Assembly (NCBI RefSeq): GCF_027409185.1
Contig: NC_084463.1
Location: 70,479,852-70,543,851 of the forward strand
Source of the DNA: Cynocephalus volans
Lineage: Eukaryota > Chordata > Mammalia > Dermoptera > Cynocephalidae
Length of the DNA: 64,000 nt
Direction: 5' to 3'
The notes under the pieces were generated by a model. That model was not told where the DNA came from and searched no databases. It saw only the letters and a program-made list of their open reading frames with translations. The translations under genes were made by a program, and so were the position numbers. Of this stretch, positions 35,331 to 46,925 are shown one piece after another; position 1 is the first letter of the stretch, and each line of letters starts with the position of its first letter.

Positions 35331-36365
35331 AAAACATCCTCGCTTAATGCTACGAATTGTGCAAGCTTCTGCCTTAGTTATCCCCTACATTTCTTGAAAG
35401 ATCAGGCTCTTCTCCCAGCCTTTGATTTCTCATTATCCAATAAAAACTTAATCCCTTGCAATCTGGCTCCCACCTCCACAAATGCTAAAACTGCCTTTTC
35501 AAATGTCACCAATGCAACAGCTGGTCCCAAGTCTCAACATAAATCCCTCTCCTCCCTCGGCTTCATTAACACCACACTGCCCTCACCTCCCATTCCAGGA
35601 CTGCTGATCTCTCTGTCCTCTCAAGCTCTTCTTCCTCCTCTAAATCCCAAAACATACATATTCCCAAAGTTTAATTATCACCCAACTCCTCTTCTTACTG
35701 TTTTTCTTTGATAATTTCAAAATCTACAGTGGTTTTAATCAATTCCTCTGTACTGAGGACTCCTACACACTTTTCTCTTGCCTGACTTACTCATCCTCGA
35801 GTCTCACATATACATTTTACATTTCCAGCTCCCTATAGGAATCTCTAAATCGAACATTTCAAATTCAATGTTTCACAAACAAATCATCAACTCCTCTCTC
35901 TCAGTCTCGTCCTCAACCCCTTAAATAGATGTTCCTCTGACTTCTCTGTTAATGAAATTCAGTATTCTCTTAATTATTTCATGCAGCTCAAAAATCTTGC
36001 AGTTATCACTGACTTTGCCCTAAGTCTCGCGGATTGTACTTTTGAAGTGTTTCCTGGAAGGTCTTTCTAGTTCTCCTGTTACACACACACACATACAAAC
36101 CATTCTTTTATTCTGTTTGTTCTGCCTATAATTCTATCCAAACTCCACCTGTCAAAGCTTATTCATACTTCAAGGTCCACCCCAAAGGCCATCAAGTCCT
36201 TGAAACTTTTCTTGATTTCTCCAACCTGTACTCACCTTGCCTTCTCTAGCTGTTTGTGCCTCTTGGCTTTCTCTCTCTTGGACTTACTGCAATTTTTTAT
36301 TTGTCCTTTGTGTCTGTTGAGCCTTTCTCAATCTACAAAGAAGTTCCGTAAATTACCTCATCTTC
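35331..36365 (+). repeat. L2 LINE with recognisable RT-region sequence
   Basis: Plus-strand, C-rich sequence with L2 landmarks in order: 'ctttgatttctcattatcc', 'aatgtcaccaatgcaac', 'ccctcggcttcattaacaccacactgcc' (about 35552), then 'ctgaggactcctacacac', 'cttgcagttatcactgactttgc' (about 35995), and the 3' region 'tgcctataattctatcc', 'cttcaaggtccacccc'. These correspond to the L2 reverse transcriptase C-terminal part and 3' UTR. Reading frames are broken. Confidence 0.7.
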
Positions 36366-36440
36366 ATTTAGTGAGAAGAATGTGGGCTTGGAGTCAGACA
36401 AACCTACATTTAGATATCTTCTCCACCACTGAGTGATCGT
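36366..36440 (+). repeat. MIR fragment
   Basis: 'gaatgtgggcttggagtcagacaaacctacatttagat' followed by 'ccaccactgagtg' matches the tRNA-like head of a MIR in plus orientation ('gactctggagtcagactgcctgggttc...ccac'). The core and tail are missing. Confidence 0.55.
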
Positions 36441-36820
36441 TTGAATGACCAGAGAAGAGAAAATCCTCAGTAAAAGGGGAGCGTCCAGATCAAACTCAAG
36501 TCTCATGAATCTTCATCTGGTTCTGCTTCTACCACTTCTCAATAGCTACATCTCATTCCTCTCCCTCCACTACAGTCTATCACACAAGCGTGTTATACAA
36601 AAGAAACCCACAAATAACCGGAATTTAAAATGAAAACAAAAATTGATTTTGATGTTGGAAAGTAAGCACCATAAACGAAGCTTTGTAAACATTCCTTTGC
36701 AGTCAGACAGGCTTGGGAACTTGGCATTTGCCAGTAGACAGCTTTTGTGTATTCCTCCTACATTTAAAATTTAGTATTTTTTGTTTGTTTGCTTGTTTGT
36801 TTTACTTTGCTGAAGTTCTA
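36441..36820. other. No recognised feature
   Basis: Short unassigned interval. A 'gtttgtttgcttgtttgtttt' repeat lies at 36781-36802. Confidence 0.5.
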
Positions 36821-37010
36821 CTTTATGTATTTATTTAATTGAAATATAATTGATTATACATATTTATGGGGTACAGAGTTGACTATCAGTATTTGTGTAC
36901 AGCATGTGATGATCAAATCAATATTATTAGCATGTTCATAATTACAAATCATGATTATTCTTTGTGCCCCTTACCCAATTATTTCCTGACCCCAGATATG
37001 TTGATTCAGT
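36821..37010 (-). repeat. L1 3' end fragment, reverse
   Basis: 'attgaaatataattgattatac', 'ttatggggtacagagttgac' and 'cccttacccaattatttcctgacccc' are the reverse complement of an L1 3' UTR. It is a short 5'-truncated copy. Confidence 0.7.
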
Positions 37011-37100
37011 AAGTCTGGGTTAACATTTGGATGCATTTGTTATTCAGATACTCCCCAGGTGATAATTACAACTACCACTGTTGGAAACTATTGGTCTAAA
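37011..37100. mobile_element. MER5-like hAT fragment (tentative)
   Basis: 'ttattcagatactccccaggtgat' followed by 'accactgttggaaactattgg' resembles the right end of MER5/hAT non-autonomous elements ('ctccccaggtgattct...gttgagaaccactg'). Less than 90 bases are recognisable. Confidence 0.4.
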
Positions 37101-37999
37101 TCAACTGGCCTCATTCTCAAGCAGAATCATCTTTGATTCTGACCCATATATCTCATCCCTTTTCTCTTGGGTTTTCAGACTCACGTTACTCTGTTGCAAC
37201 ACAACAAAATAACCTATGACTAGACTGGATATTGGCTTCCTGAGGACACATCCATGAGATACTCTTCTCCAAGAACAAACAGGAGTGCATTCCATTAAAC
37301 TCATTAAATATCAGAGCTTAAATTATTTTTAAAAAAGAAAAAAAACTTACTGATGATCCGATGTAACTTAATCATTTGCTAAGTGTATTAACCAGGAGAT
37401 AGAATTTAAACAGGTAATGTTTAATATAAAAATATTAATGATATAAGGGAATGACCTACTTAGGGTAAAGAATGCAAAGGGAACAGTGACTAACTGGAAC
37501 TGAGATAGAGCACTCAAGGAAGTCATTGTTGCAAAGGGTGTGGGTGTGGTCAACTGGATGGCGGGGGACGTCTGTGGAGAGACTGCACGGAGGACCTTGC
37601 TGGGAATCTACCCCCTGGGGTCTGAGGAGTCTTCCACCAGAAGGTGCCACTCTCTGCACTCAAGGAGACTGTCAATAGTGAGCATACCCTGAAACCAGGA
37701 AAAAGAGCTCCTTCTTTTGGTGTCCTTCCAGCACTCTCTACTGATGCAGCAAGACGATGAAGGATGATTGTGAAGCTAAGAGGCTGGGTTGTTCTGACAC
37801 ATTAAGCAACTGAAATATAGAATGTACTTGCTTGAGATTAAAGACCAAGTTAGTGACAGAGCATACACAAAAATCTCACTTCTCTCTGTCTAAAATTCTT
37901 AGTATTGCATTTTCACGGTAAGATGAAACAACCCTGGAGTATATTCTGCTGAAGAAGAGAGGGACTAGGAAACATTCCTTAGTGCCTCATTTATGCCAT
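37101..37999. other. Unassigned
   Basis: 37370-37780 has a less AT-rich, LTR-like composition ('ggatggcgggggacgtctgtgg', 'accccctggggtctgagg') and may be an old reversed LTR, but I could not identify ends or family. The rest is not recognised. Confidence 0.35.
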
Positions 38000-38200
38000 G
38001 CTCTTACAACCTCAGTACAACCTTAATGATAGGTATTAATCTTTTTTAACTTTCTATTGTTGTTGTGTAGACAACGAGACGGAAGCTCAGAGAAGTGAAG
38101 TTGCTTAATGATGGTCTAGCAGGAAGTGACAGAGTCAGGATTTGATCTCTAGCCTGACACCAAAGTTCATAATCCTTTGAATACACTGCATTATAGGTGA
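38000..38200 (-). repeat. MIR SINE
   Basis: 'acaaccttaatgataggtattaatc', 'gagacggaagctcagagaagtgaagttgcttaatgatg', 'cagagtcaggatttgatct' and 'caaagttcataatcc' match the reverse complement of MIR from 3' core to tRNA-like head. Confidence 0.75.
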
Positions 38201-41014
38201 AAGTTCACTAGACTGAGATGTGAAAAAGCTCTAATTTACAGTTTCAATTGTGACAGTCTAATTTTGCATTTTAGTCATCCACTCCAAATGATCCCATGTT
38301 TCTCACCCATGTTGTTTCATGAGAGAAACAATGTTGCTGTCCACAAAAGCCCAGCAAAGCAATGTCATAAATGCTGAAACACATCAAATATAAAATCCAT
38401 AGAGTTAGATGAAGGAATAGATTTTTCAGGAAATGAAGTGTCTTATTCGATCATCTACCAGATTGCCTAATTTGCTTCTGTATCTTTTACAGAACATTGT
38501 AGTTCTCAGTGAATAATCAATTGATTTCAGAGAGTGACTATTGGGATCAATTGGAGGCTACTCCAAGTTACAATGAATACATAAAATTTACAAATTTTTA
38601 AGTAGCATATTTGAAACAAATAACTGGTTCCAAATATCTGTGCTTAGCACTTAATAATTCTGGCAAGATATTTTGCTGTCATTGTTTATTGAAACAGAAA
38701 TTCTTTCCAACATAGGTGAAAGAAAGTACATCTGTGACTGGTTAAAAGCCTCCTTTGGATTTATTGCTCTAAGTATTTTCCATAATTTAATATCAATCAA
38801 CAATGTAGGCATTGCTTCTTTTGGTAAAATAGGTCGTCAAAGGCTTAATACTGACTAGAATATTAAAAGAAGCTGAAATCTAAAACCTATAGCTAGTCAG
38901 ATGCAAAGTAATGAGCATTCTTTTGGAATGTAGAAACCATTTAGTAACCATAGTTTCCATTATTAAAGCCTGAACATGGACTGATAGAGCATCAGATATA
39001 TCATTTATATGCTGTTTATCCTTCTTGAATCTACCATAAATAAAGCACTGTCATTGGAATAAGATCATGGTGGGGAGGTTCAAATGACTTCAGCAGGGCA
39101 CAGAGCATCAGAGGATTATATATCCTATCTCTCAGATTTTCTTATATGAAAAATTGGGGCCTTTTAAAATAAGAATATTTCTTAAAGTAGAGTGAGATTC
39201 CCAATTCCCTTCAAATTTTAAGAAACATTCAAATACAGGAAGACAAAATCCACTTATGCTTTAAGCATCGAAGATGCCTAAAACCCTCCATCAAGCCTTC
39301 AATAACTGAACCAGTTCTCTCCATGCTCTTTCTTAAACTTAAATTACACTGTAATTTTTATGGAATTTCTATTGTTTGCAATAATTTCCTCTGTCTTACC
39401 AGTACATTCATAATCAGAACATAAAAGATAAAAATATTTTTTATTCCATATACCTCTATAACTATCTTAAGCCTGTAGAAGGCATTCAATAAATATCACT
39501 AATGTTTCATTTGCTTCTTTCAGGGGATGGGTGATAGATGTACTCACAGCCTATAATAACAAGTCACCATATTCATAAGTTCATGCATTCACATACTTTA
39601 TAACTCTGTATTAATAATTTCTGACACCTGTCCCAATGAAACTATATGCTGACAAATTATGGTAAGTTTGATGAAAAAATTTAACAAGTTAACAAGAGAG
39701 TGTCTGAGGCAAGCCACTGGGGATAGTGTAATTGGAAAAGGCCTCTAAGGGAGAAGATATTTGAATCAAAAACTAAAAGAGAAATTCCAGGCAAGGATCA
39801 GAAGATAGAAGAGCTTTTGCAGGAAAACTTTTTAAAATTTAAATAGGAATTCATAACTTGAAAAATCAAGAAAATCTTTGTGAACATAGGTAACATTTGT
39901 ACTAGAAAAATGGTCGATATTGTACTTTCTCTCATGTCATGTAAGATTGAAGTGCTAGTATACATACAAATCTGCAGTAAAAATAGTGTTTGAGCTCAAA
40001 TGTTATCTCATGTTCAATCTTTGCTATTTGTTTATAGTTGCTGATTATATTAATAGAATTTGAACATTCCCCTTTTCAAAGATACTGTCATACATCCCTT
40101 ATTTTTGTTTGATGTATATAGAATTCTTTAAGAGAAGACATGTTTATTTAAAATGAAATGAATGAGCCATCTTAGTTGTGTCATTTTAATAGACAGGTAA
40201 CAGTCAACAAGTGTTTATGAAGGTCATAACGCAAACCAACGATGGTACTAATTTACACCAACCATCTTTAATTTCAAATGAATGACACAAACAAAAAGTA
40301 ATAAGACATTTCAGTAGCCAAATCATTTTTCTTACTTTGTAGTCAATTCCTTATTTTTCTGTAACTCCAAATAAAGTTCCTAAAGGTTTATAAACAAATT
40401 AAACTGTGCTTATCATTACTTAACTTGATTTTTTTAAAGCCTAATTGCCATCACCAAAAACTAAAATCAATTTTTCACTCTGTTCAAGTTAAATTAACTG
40501 TGCTTGACTGGTTATATTTTCAGGAAAGGAAAACAAAGTTGAGAACTGTTGCTGTGGTGATGAGAAAAACCTCCTAATTTGTTTTGTCAGAGCTTTCAAC
40601 ATTGTGCTAAAAGTAAGGAGTGTAGTAATTAACCTTAATTTTTTTTAACAATTATCACCAATTTCCTATACAATTCTGTTTTGATATCCTGTGCTATAAT
40701 AACATCACTTTATAGAATTAAGTTTTAAAAATGAAAAAAAAAAGTGTCAAATATAGAATTCAGGCCAAAAGGAACAAGGCCTACATTAAATAATAGATAT
40801 TTTTTTACCTTTTATCAAAATTGCCTTAAGAAATAACTAAGTTATTTTTAATTTCCATTATTATTATTAAATCCTATAACATCTTAATTCCTAATAATTT
40901 ACATAGAGCTTCTGTATTCAACACCTTATTTCATCCACACAAGAATCCTGAAAAGTAATTTTTATTTCCATGTCACAGAAGCTGATATAAATCAACAAAA
41001 TAAATATTATGTTA
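38201..41014. other. Unassigned 2.8-kb stretch
   Basis: AT-rich sequence with no named repeat apart from short A/T runs, and no open frame above 61 codons. It may be unique sequence. Nothing here by itself suggests a gene. Confidence 0.4.
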
Positions 41015-41086
41015 ATTTTTTTAAGTTTTATTTTATTTTTAGTTGACAAAAATAATTGTATGTATTTATGAGGTACAATATATTTC

Positions 41087-41507
41087 TTTCTTTTTTATGC
41101 GTAGTCATTTTTTTATTGGTTATGAATATTCATGAGATACAAAGCTGATTGTCACCACTTGTGCCCAAGATGTGATGACCAGATCCGTACTGGCAGCATG
41201 ACCATTATTACAAATTGCAATTAAACCCCGTGTCCACCATCCAATTATCCCTGACCTCCCTCCCCATCCCCCTTTCACCCACTCCACTTTGTATCCCTAG
41301 GTGTGCTCTCTCCTGCAAGTCCAATGCACCACTGTGGTCTTTCTTTCCTTCCTTCTTTCTCTCTTAGCTCCCACTTATGGGTGAGTACATGTGGTATTTA
41401 TCCCTCTGTCCTTTGCTTATTTCACTCAACATATGTTTCGCCAAGCTCATCCATGTTGTTGTAAATGGGAGAATCTCATTCTTTTTTAAGGCAGAGTGGT
41501 ATTCTAT

Positions 41508-41551
<44 letters not shown>

Positions 41552-41972
41552 AAATTTTCCTTATCCAATCGTCCACTGATGGACATTTAGAGGTTGGTTC
41601 CATATCTTGGCTATTGTAAACAGAGCTGCGATGAACATGGGAGTGCAGGCATCCCTTCAACATTATGATTTCCATGCCTCTGGGGATATACCCAGAAGTG
41701 GGATTGTTGGATTGTACAGAAGATCAATCTATAGTTGTTTGAGAAACCTCCATACTGTTTTCCATAGTGGTTGTATTAATTTACAGTCCCACCAACAGTG
41801 CAGGAGCATTCCCTTCTCCCCACACCCTCGCCAGCATTTGTTATTCTCCGTCTTTTTGATGATAGCCAGTCTAGCTGGGATGAGGTGACATCTCAATGTG
41901 GTTTTAAATTGTGTTTCCCTGATGTCTAGTGATATGGTACCGGGGCTCAGTCTTAGGCCCCAGAGGGAGGGA
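41087..41972 (-). repeat. Younger L1 3' end with 13-bp target duplication
   Basis: The insertion is flanked by 'tacaatatatttc' at 41074-41086 and 41973-41985. The minus strand carries ORF2 C-terminal protein landmarks. The frame at 41977-41729 reads [30 protein letters not shown] and [19 protein letters not shown]; a second frame at 41675-41364 reads SVDDWIRKIW and YHSALKKNEILPF. A (TA)n tract at 41510-41549 lies in the coding part. The 3' UTR ends in a short A-rich tail (T-rich on plus, 41087-41099). About 38 bases at the 5' end (41935-41972) are not recognisable L1. Confidence 0.88.
41510..41549. repeat. (TA)n microsatellite within L1 ORF2
   Basis: Twenty TA units replace the short 'tatata' present here in L1 ORF2 ('ggtatatatatacc'). 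It produces alternating Tyr-Ile in the derived frames on both strands. Confidence 0.95.
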
Positions 41973-42370
41973 TACAATATATTTCAATATATGTATACAT
42001 TATAGAATAAATAATTAGGCTGATTAACATTTTCATTATTTCAAATACTTATCATATTTTTGTGATGAGAATGTTTAAAATTTACTCTTTTAGCTATTTT
42101 GAAATTTACAATATGTCATTATTAACTATAGTCACCATGCTATGCAATAGATCATCAGAATCTATTCTTCCTCTCTAATGAACTTTGTACCCTTTGACCA
42201 ACCTCTCCCTTTCCCCATTCTCCTTCCTCACTCCCCCCCCAAGTTTGACCAATATTTCCCCTTCTCCATTCTCCATTCCCCCACTCCACCCCCCAACCTG
42301 TGGTAACGACCTTTCTACTCTCTATTTCTATCCATGCTTTTGACTTTTTTAGAGTCCACATAATCCAAAT

Positions 42371-42923
42371 TCTTTAATCTGTGTTACTTCATGATCTTGT
42401 CAGCAATCCTCAGGTACATTTTTATTAACAAGATCTTTCAAAAGTGTGGATCTGACAGAATAATTCATTTCATAGTCAAGATTATCTTATGTTCTTTTAT
42501 ATCTGGTAAACAAACTAAATACAAAATCAAGCTATTTATAGATTTTAATTCAATCATCCAAAAACTACTCATTGAGATTGGTACTGGGATACTAAATTGA
42601 AAGATTATAATGTCTTCTTGCAAAATCATAGTTACAGTACAAAAATAATTATGTAGGTAATGATAGTACACATGAAAGGCTGTGATAGTTGTATGCCAAA
42701 GTACTATGGGACTATGAATCAGGGTGTCCAATTCAGGATTCTGGGACAGACTTAATAAATTCTTCCTTGATATTTTGAAATTGAGGCACAATCTTGAATG
42801 ACTGTTAGTAGTTACGCAAGTGTAGACAAGGAAAAGGAATTTCTGAGATAATATACCAGAAGAGCAAAGGCAAAAAGGCAAACAATTGCATGATTTTTTC
42901 CCAAAGTTAATGTATTTTGGATG
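42371..42923. other. Unassigned, with a 138-codon chance frame
   Basis: No repeat recognised. The minus-strand frame at 42465-42881 is 138 codons long but has no recognisable domain. Its composition (Ile, Ser, Leu, Thr-rich) is what AT-rich random sequence gives. Confidence 0.45.
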
Positions 42924-43225
42924 CCTATGTATTAGTCTGTTTTGTGTTGCTATAACAGAACACCCAAGACTGGGTAATTTATAATGAGCAGAGGTTTATT
43001 TGGCTTATGATTCTGGGACAGATGCATCTGGCTAGGGCCTCAAGCTGCTTTTCTCAGGGGAACTAAAAGAGCTAGAACTCACTACCCCCACCCCTCAGGG
43101 AGAGCATTAGTCCATTCATAAGGGATCCGCCCCCATGACTCAAACAGCTCCCAACACTGCCACATTGGGGATTTGATTTCCACATGAGTTTTTTGGGGGA
43201 CAAAACATCTAAACTCTATCAGGCT
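42924..43225 (-). repeat. MST/THE1-like MaLR LTR
   Basis: 'tattagtctgttttgtgttgc', 'aagactgggtaatttataatg', 'ggtttatttggcttatgattc' and the end 'gttttttgggggacaaaac' are the reverse complement of a MaLR LTR of the MST group. It has no internal sequence and is probably a solo LTR with a shortened middle. Confidence 0.78.
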
Positions 43226-46200
43226 GGAAAGTAGGTTTCAGATGGGGATTTGGCAGGAGCAGAGCAAGAGAGACCACTGAGGCCCAGTCATGGGTCCAAT
43301 GCACCAAGCTGCGGAGTATGAACTTCTCTTCTGGACATTTCTAAGGTGTTTGTCAATGACTAAATACCTCATAATGTAGATGTTTGAGAGAGGCATCTCA
43401 TTTTTAATTGTTTTTTTATTTAATACTTTATTACCAAAGGTAAACTTCTACAAGGTAAAAATTTTTAACAAACAAGCAATTAAAAACACTAAAAGAAAAA
43501 CACCTCCCACATTTCCATTTTCCAGAGGTTACTGTTAACAGTTTCATGTTATACTCAAATTTCCCTATACATGTTTGTGACTGAGTCTATCTATCTAGTC
43601 ATCTATCTATCTATGGACCTATCTATCTATTATTAACAATAATACTGTTATACGACTACATACAATCATTTATCCAACCCCTAACATATGGCTATATTGC
43701 AATCATTTATCCAACCCCTAAAGATGAATGTTTTGTTTCTAACTTTGCTATTATAAAATTAATTCAGTAAGCATCCACATGCATTGATATACATCTATAC
43801 ATGTAAGTTTTATATATAGTAAATTCCTAGCTTTGGCAATGCTGAGTCCAAAGTTCTACCTATTTTCAATTTTGTTTCAAATTATTTGTTTTCAATTTTC
43901 TTTTTAATTACTTCTGTGAATTTTTACTCTGTGTTGACATTTGTACTATAGATAAAACTATTCCCATTCAATCTAATACCAAGATCAAATATGGCATAAT
44001 AAATATAATAAAAATGGATGGCATTTTTATAAGACTTTGTGCTTCCAGATGTTATCACACATATTAATAGTACATTATTAGAGCAGAAAATAATATTTGA
44101 CAAAATGAGGTAAAATTCTTTGTGGGCTTTTTTTTTTTTTTTTTTTTCTGTCTTTCTTCTTTTAACAGAGAAGGAAACTAAGTCTTCTCAACTGAAACAC
44201 AGCCCTGGATATAAATACATGGTACTACTTCCACCACACACCTCAAATACGAATAGACACAGTATGGGTTGCTCACAGTTCTTATGCTCTCTTACAGTAC
44301 CACTGAAAATCTGTAATGAATTAATGTTTAAAAGCTGCTCTGTCCATATAGACTCAAAACATTAAAGTATTGTAAAAGAATATAGCTAGTTTTAAAGATC
44401 AACCTGTTGGAGGTAAAAATTTGGTCTGATCTTGAAGCCGTGATTACAAAACCTAATGCACAGTTGTTGTTTTTTAATAAAAAGATGACTATTTCTATTT
44501 AAATTAACTATTTACTACAGTCTGAGGTGATTGGGGATCAGACTTTAATGAGTACATTTAACTCAAGCTATTTTGCTTTCAAATAGTTGTAAAGTATCCA
44601 AAAAGTAGTGTGAGATGCCTGCTGAGATGTTATCTCATGCTGGGGATGAGAAAGAATACAAAATGAGGTCACACATCAGGAAGACTCCTCTGAAAAGGGT
44701 TTGCTTTCTTTCCATGAATAAAGCCACAGAGTTGTCAGTGAAATTAGAGTAAGCAGTTAGAGGTGTAAAAGTGATGGTAGATTAAGGTACTCAGAAATGG
44801 TGTCATTGAATCATTTCGGAGCTGCCGTCCAAGACACCAAGAAACTAAAATGATCTGAAGGATTACTTCAAAAAGTCTCCTGACTCTAATAATTGGAGGT
44901 CAGTGATGGAAGTAAAGAAGTAAAGAGATATCTGAAAGCAGAAAACAGTGTTGGAAGTCTACATTAACAGTTCAATTCCCCAGGGATAAAAGGAATCTGG
45001 TGTTTGGACCCAAACTATATTCCCAGAGTAAAAATGGAACCAGGAATCATCCACAGGTCAGGAGAAGACTTTCAGTGTAGTTTTCGCAACAAATGGGGAG
45101 AACTAGCATTTGACACTAAGGGGAGCAAAGCATGGACCAAGCTCAAGAACCAACGCCAAGAGACAAGATACAAAAACAGAGATTAAAATAGGGCATAGCA
45201 AGACACAAGCAAGTCTAGACGCAGACTGGAATTTCAGGAAGCAGAACAGGGAATCTAAACTGGGTCTCATTACTTATAGTTTACAAGTGAGGGAGTGAAA
45301 CTCAGATTAAGCTCAGAAAGTAGGTCTTCCCTTTATTTGCCTAAGGCAAAACACCTATACGACATCATTAGGAGCCTCTGACCCTAGGAAATTAAAGTTG
45401 AAATTTAACACAATTCGGAAGCCAACAAGTGGGGGGTGAAGATTAAAGGAAAGGCAAAATTTACTCCTGGGCTTACTATTTTTATACTATCAGGTTGCAT
45501 TTTTGTGTTTATTCTGAAAGATAGGTTGTTTCTCTCTCACATTCTCTTTACCTTTTTGTATTTTCTGAATTTTCTGCAAAGAACAACTATGAGTAACTTT
45601 TTAAATAAGAATAGTTACAAATACATTTTGAAATACGTTTTATTGAGGTATGCATACAATAAAAGGCAACCAATACAGCACTTTCTCATTTTCACTGCAT
45701 ATTTTAAGCATGTTATATCAACCAATTCTCACAGAAAATCGGTGAAGGAAATGCGGTTCCTTCTTAATACTGAGGAATAAGAAATTTAGAAATAAAACTA
45801 CACAGATCATAAGCCATAGCTCTTGTTGTTTCCCATACCTTGGGTCTCGAAAATCAAGAAAGGTGCAAAAGTTATTCAAACCAAGAGGACTAGAAATATA
45901 CCAGAGGTCTAATTCAAGCAGACCTGTTATAAGATGCTTACCCTAGACAGGAGATGTGATTCTGGAACTCACATCTCACTATGTAGGTGAGAACAAGAGA
46001 GCAGGAACTAGTAGGGACCGCTTTAATAAGCAGTTCAGAAAGTGAATTAATAGAGGTGCATGATTTAATAATTAATAAAGATGCTTTGGCTAGAATGAAT
46101 ATTCATAGAATATTAGCCACTTAAATTTGAACAGAAAAGCTTGGTTATACTTTAATCATACCCTTCTACCCAAAGAACACAGTGTCTAGGTACATAAGAG

Positions 46201-46639
46201 GATAATTGAATTTCAGAGGTGGGCCTTCTCCTTTCTGTGTGAAGCCTTTATTAAGTTCAAAAGTAATTATAAATTTTTTAAATAACAAAAAATAAATGTC
46301 TTGTGTATTGTACATGGAACATAAAAAACATATTTCCATGAAAACTATTTTAAATAATATCTGATACCCTAAGCTATACCTGAAAATGTGTACAAGTTGG
46401 CAATATGAAGAAATTCTACGGCATAAAAATCTGCTCCCTAATTTGTAGTTGTGTCCTGTACATACCACAGAATAACTGTGACTACATAGTGTCAGGCACA
46501 TAAGGAGTGGAAGTTATTCGTTGAAATACCAGGAAAAATTTGAGGTATCAAATAAAGTCATAGTATTTCTGAATGGAATATATCATGAATAGTAACTGAA
46601 TTGATTTCCGGTTACTGACAAGCCATTTACAAGAGGCAG
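43226..46639. other. Mostly unassigned 3.4-kb stretch
   Basis: Small pieces only: ATCT repeats at 43586-43631, a T run at 44129-44148 without a following SINE body, and a possible reversed L1 3' end at 45640-45740 ('ttttattgaggtatgcatac'). Frames of 111-114 codons (45436-45780 plus; 46166-46501 minus) show no domain. Confidence 0.4.
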
Positions 46640-46925
46640 AAGAGTGTACTGGTTAGCAGTACGGATGCTGACTCTTATGCTCATTGTATCTATGTGAGCA
46701 GTGGCTCTGGAGGTGTGTGGTACACAGCTTAAGTCACCAGGTATGGGGGCCATGCCTGATTCCTCCTGAGCAAAGTATGAAAGCTCTGTGTCTCAGCTCC
46801 CTCCATAAAATGAAGATAAAAACAGCCCCTCCATTATGGGGTTGTAATGAAATATTAATGATTTATAAATATAAAGCACTTAAATTGCTACCTGGAACAT
46901 AATAAGCACTATGTGTGTGTTTCTA
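46640..46925 (+). repeat. MIR SINE, nearly full length
   Basis: The plus strand follows MIR order. The tRNA-like head is 'gagtgtactggttagcagtacggatgctgactc'. The core includes 'gtgtctcagctccctccataaaatgaagataaaaac'. The 3' part is 'tatggggttgtaatgaaat', then 'ataaagcacttaaattgctacctggaacataataagc'. The short frame across it is not coding. Confidence 0.85.

Larger units (their letters stand above)
41015..42370 (-). repeat. Older L1 3' end, reverse, split by a younger L1
   Basis: 'ttgacaaaaataattgtatg' (41043-41062) and, after the younger L1, 'atttcaatatatgtatacattatag' through 'ctattttgaaatttacaatatg' and 'ctttgaccaacctctccctttcccc' are reversed L1 3' UTR. The two halves join cleanly at the 13-bp duplication. 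Confidence 0.78.

Noticed and set aside
41364-41977. Two minus-strand frames as a possible gene
   Set aside because: They are the ORF2 C-terminus of a 5'-truncated L1, frame-broken and containing a TA microsatellite.
42465-42881. 138-codon minus-strand frame
   Set aside because: No domain, AT-rich-type composition and no supporting exon structure.
44129-44148. Poly(T) run as a further t-SINE
   Set aside because: The sequence beyond the T run has no tRNA-like box B or acceptor stem; no SINE body is visible.
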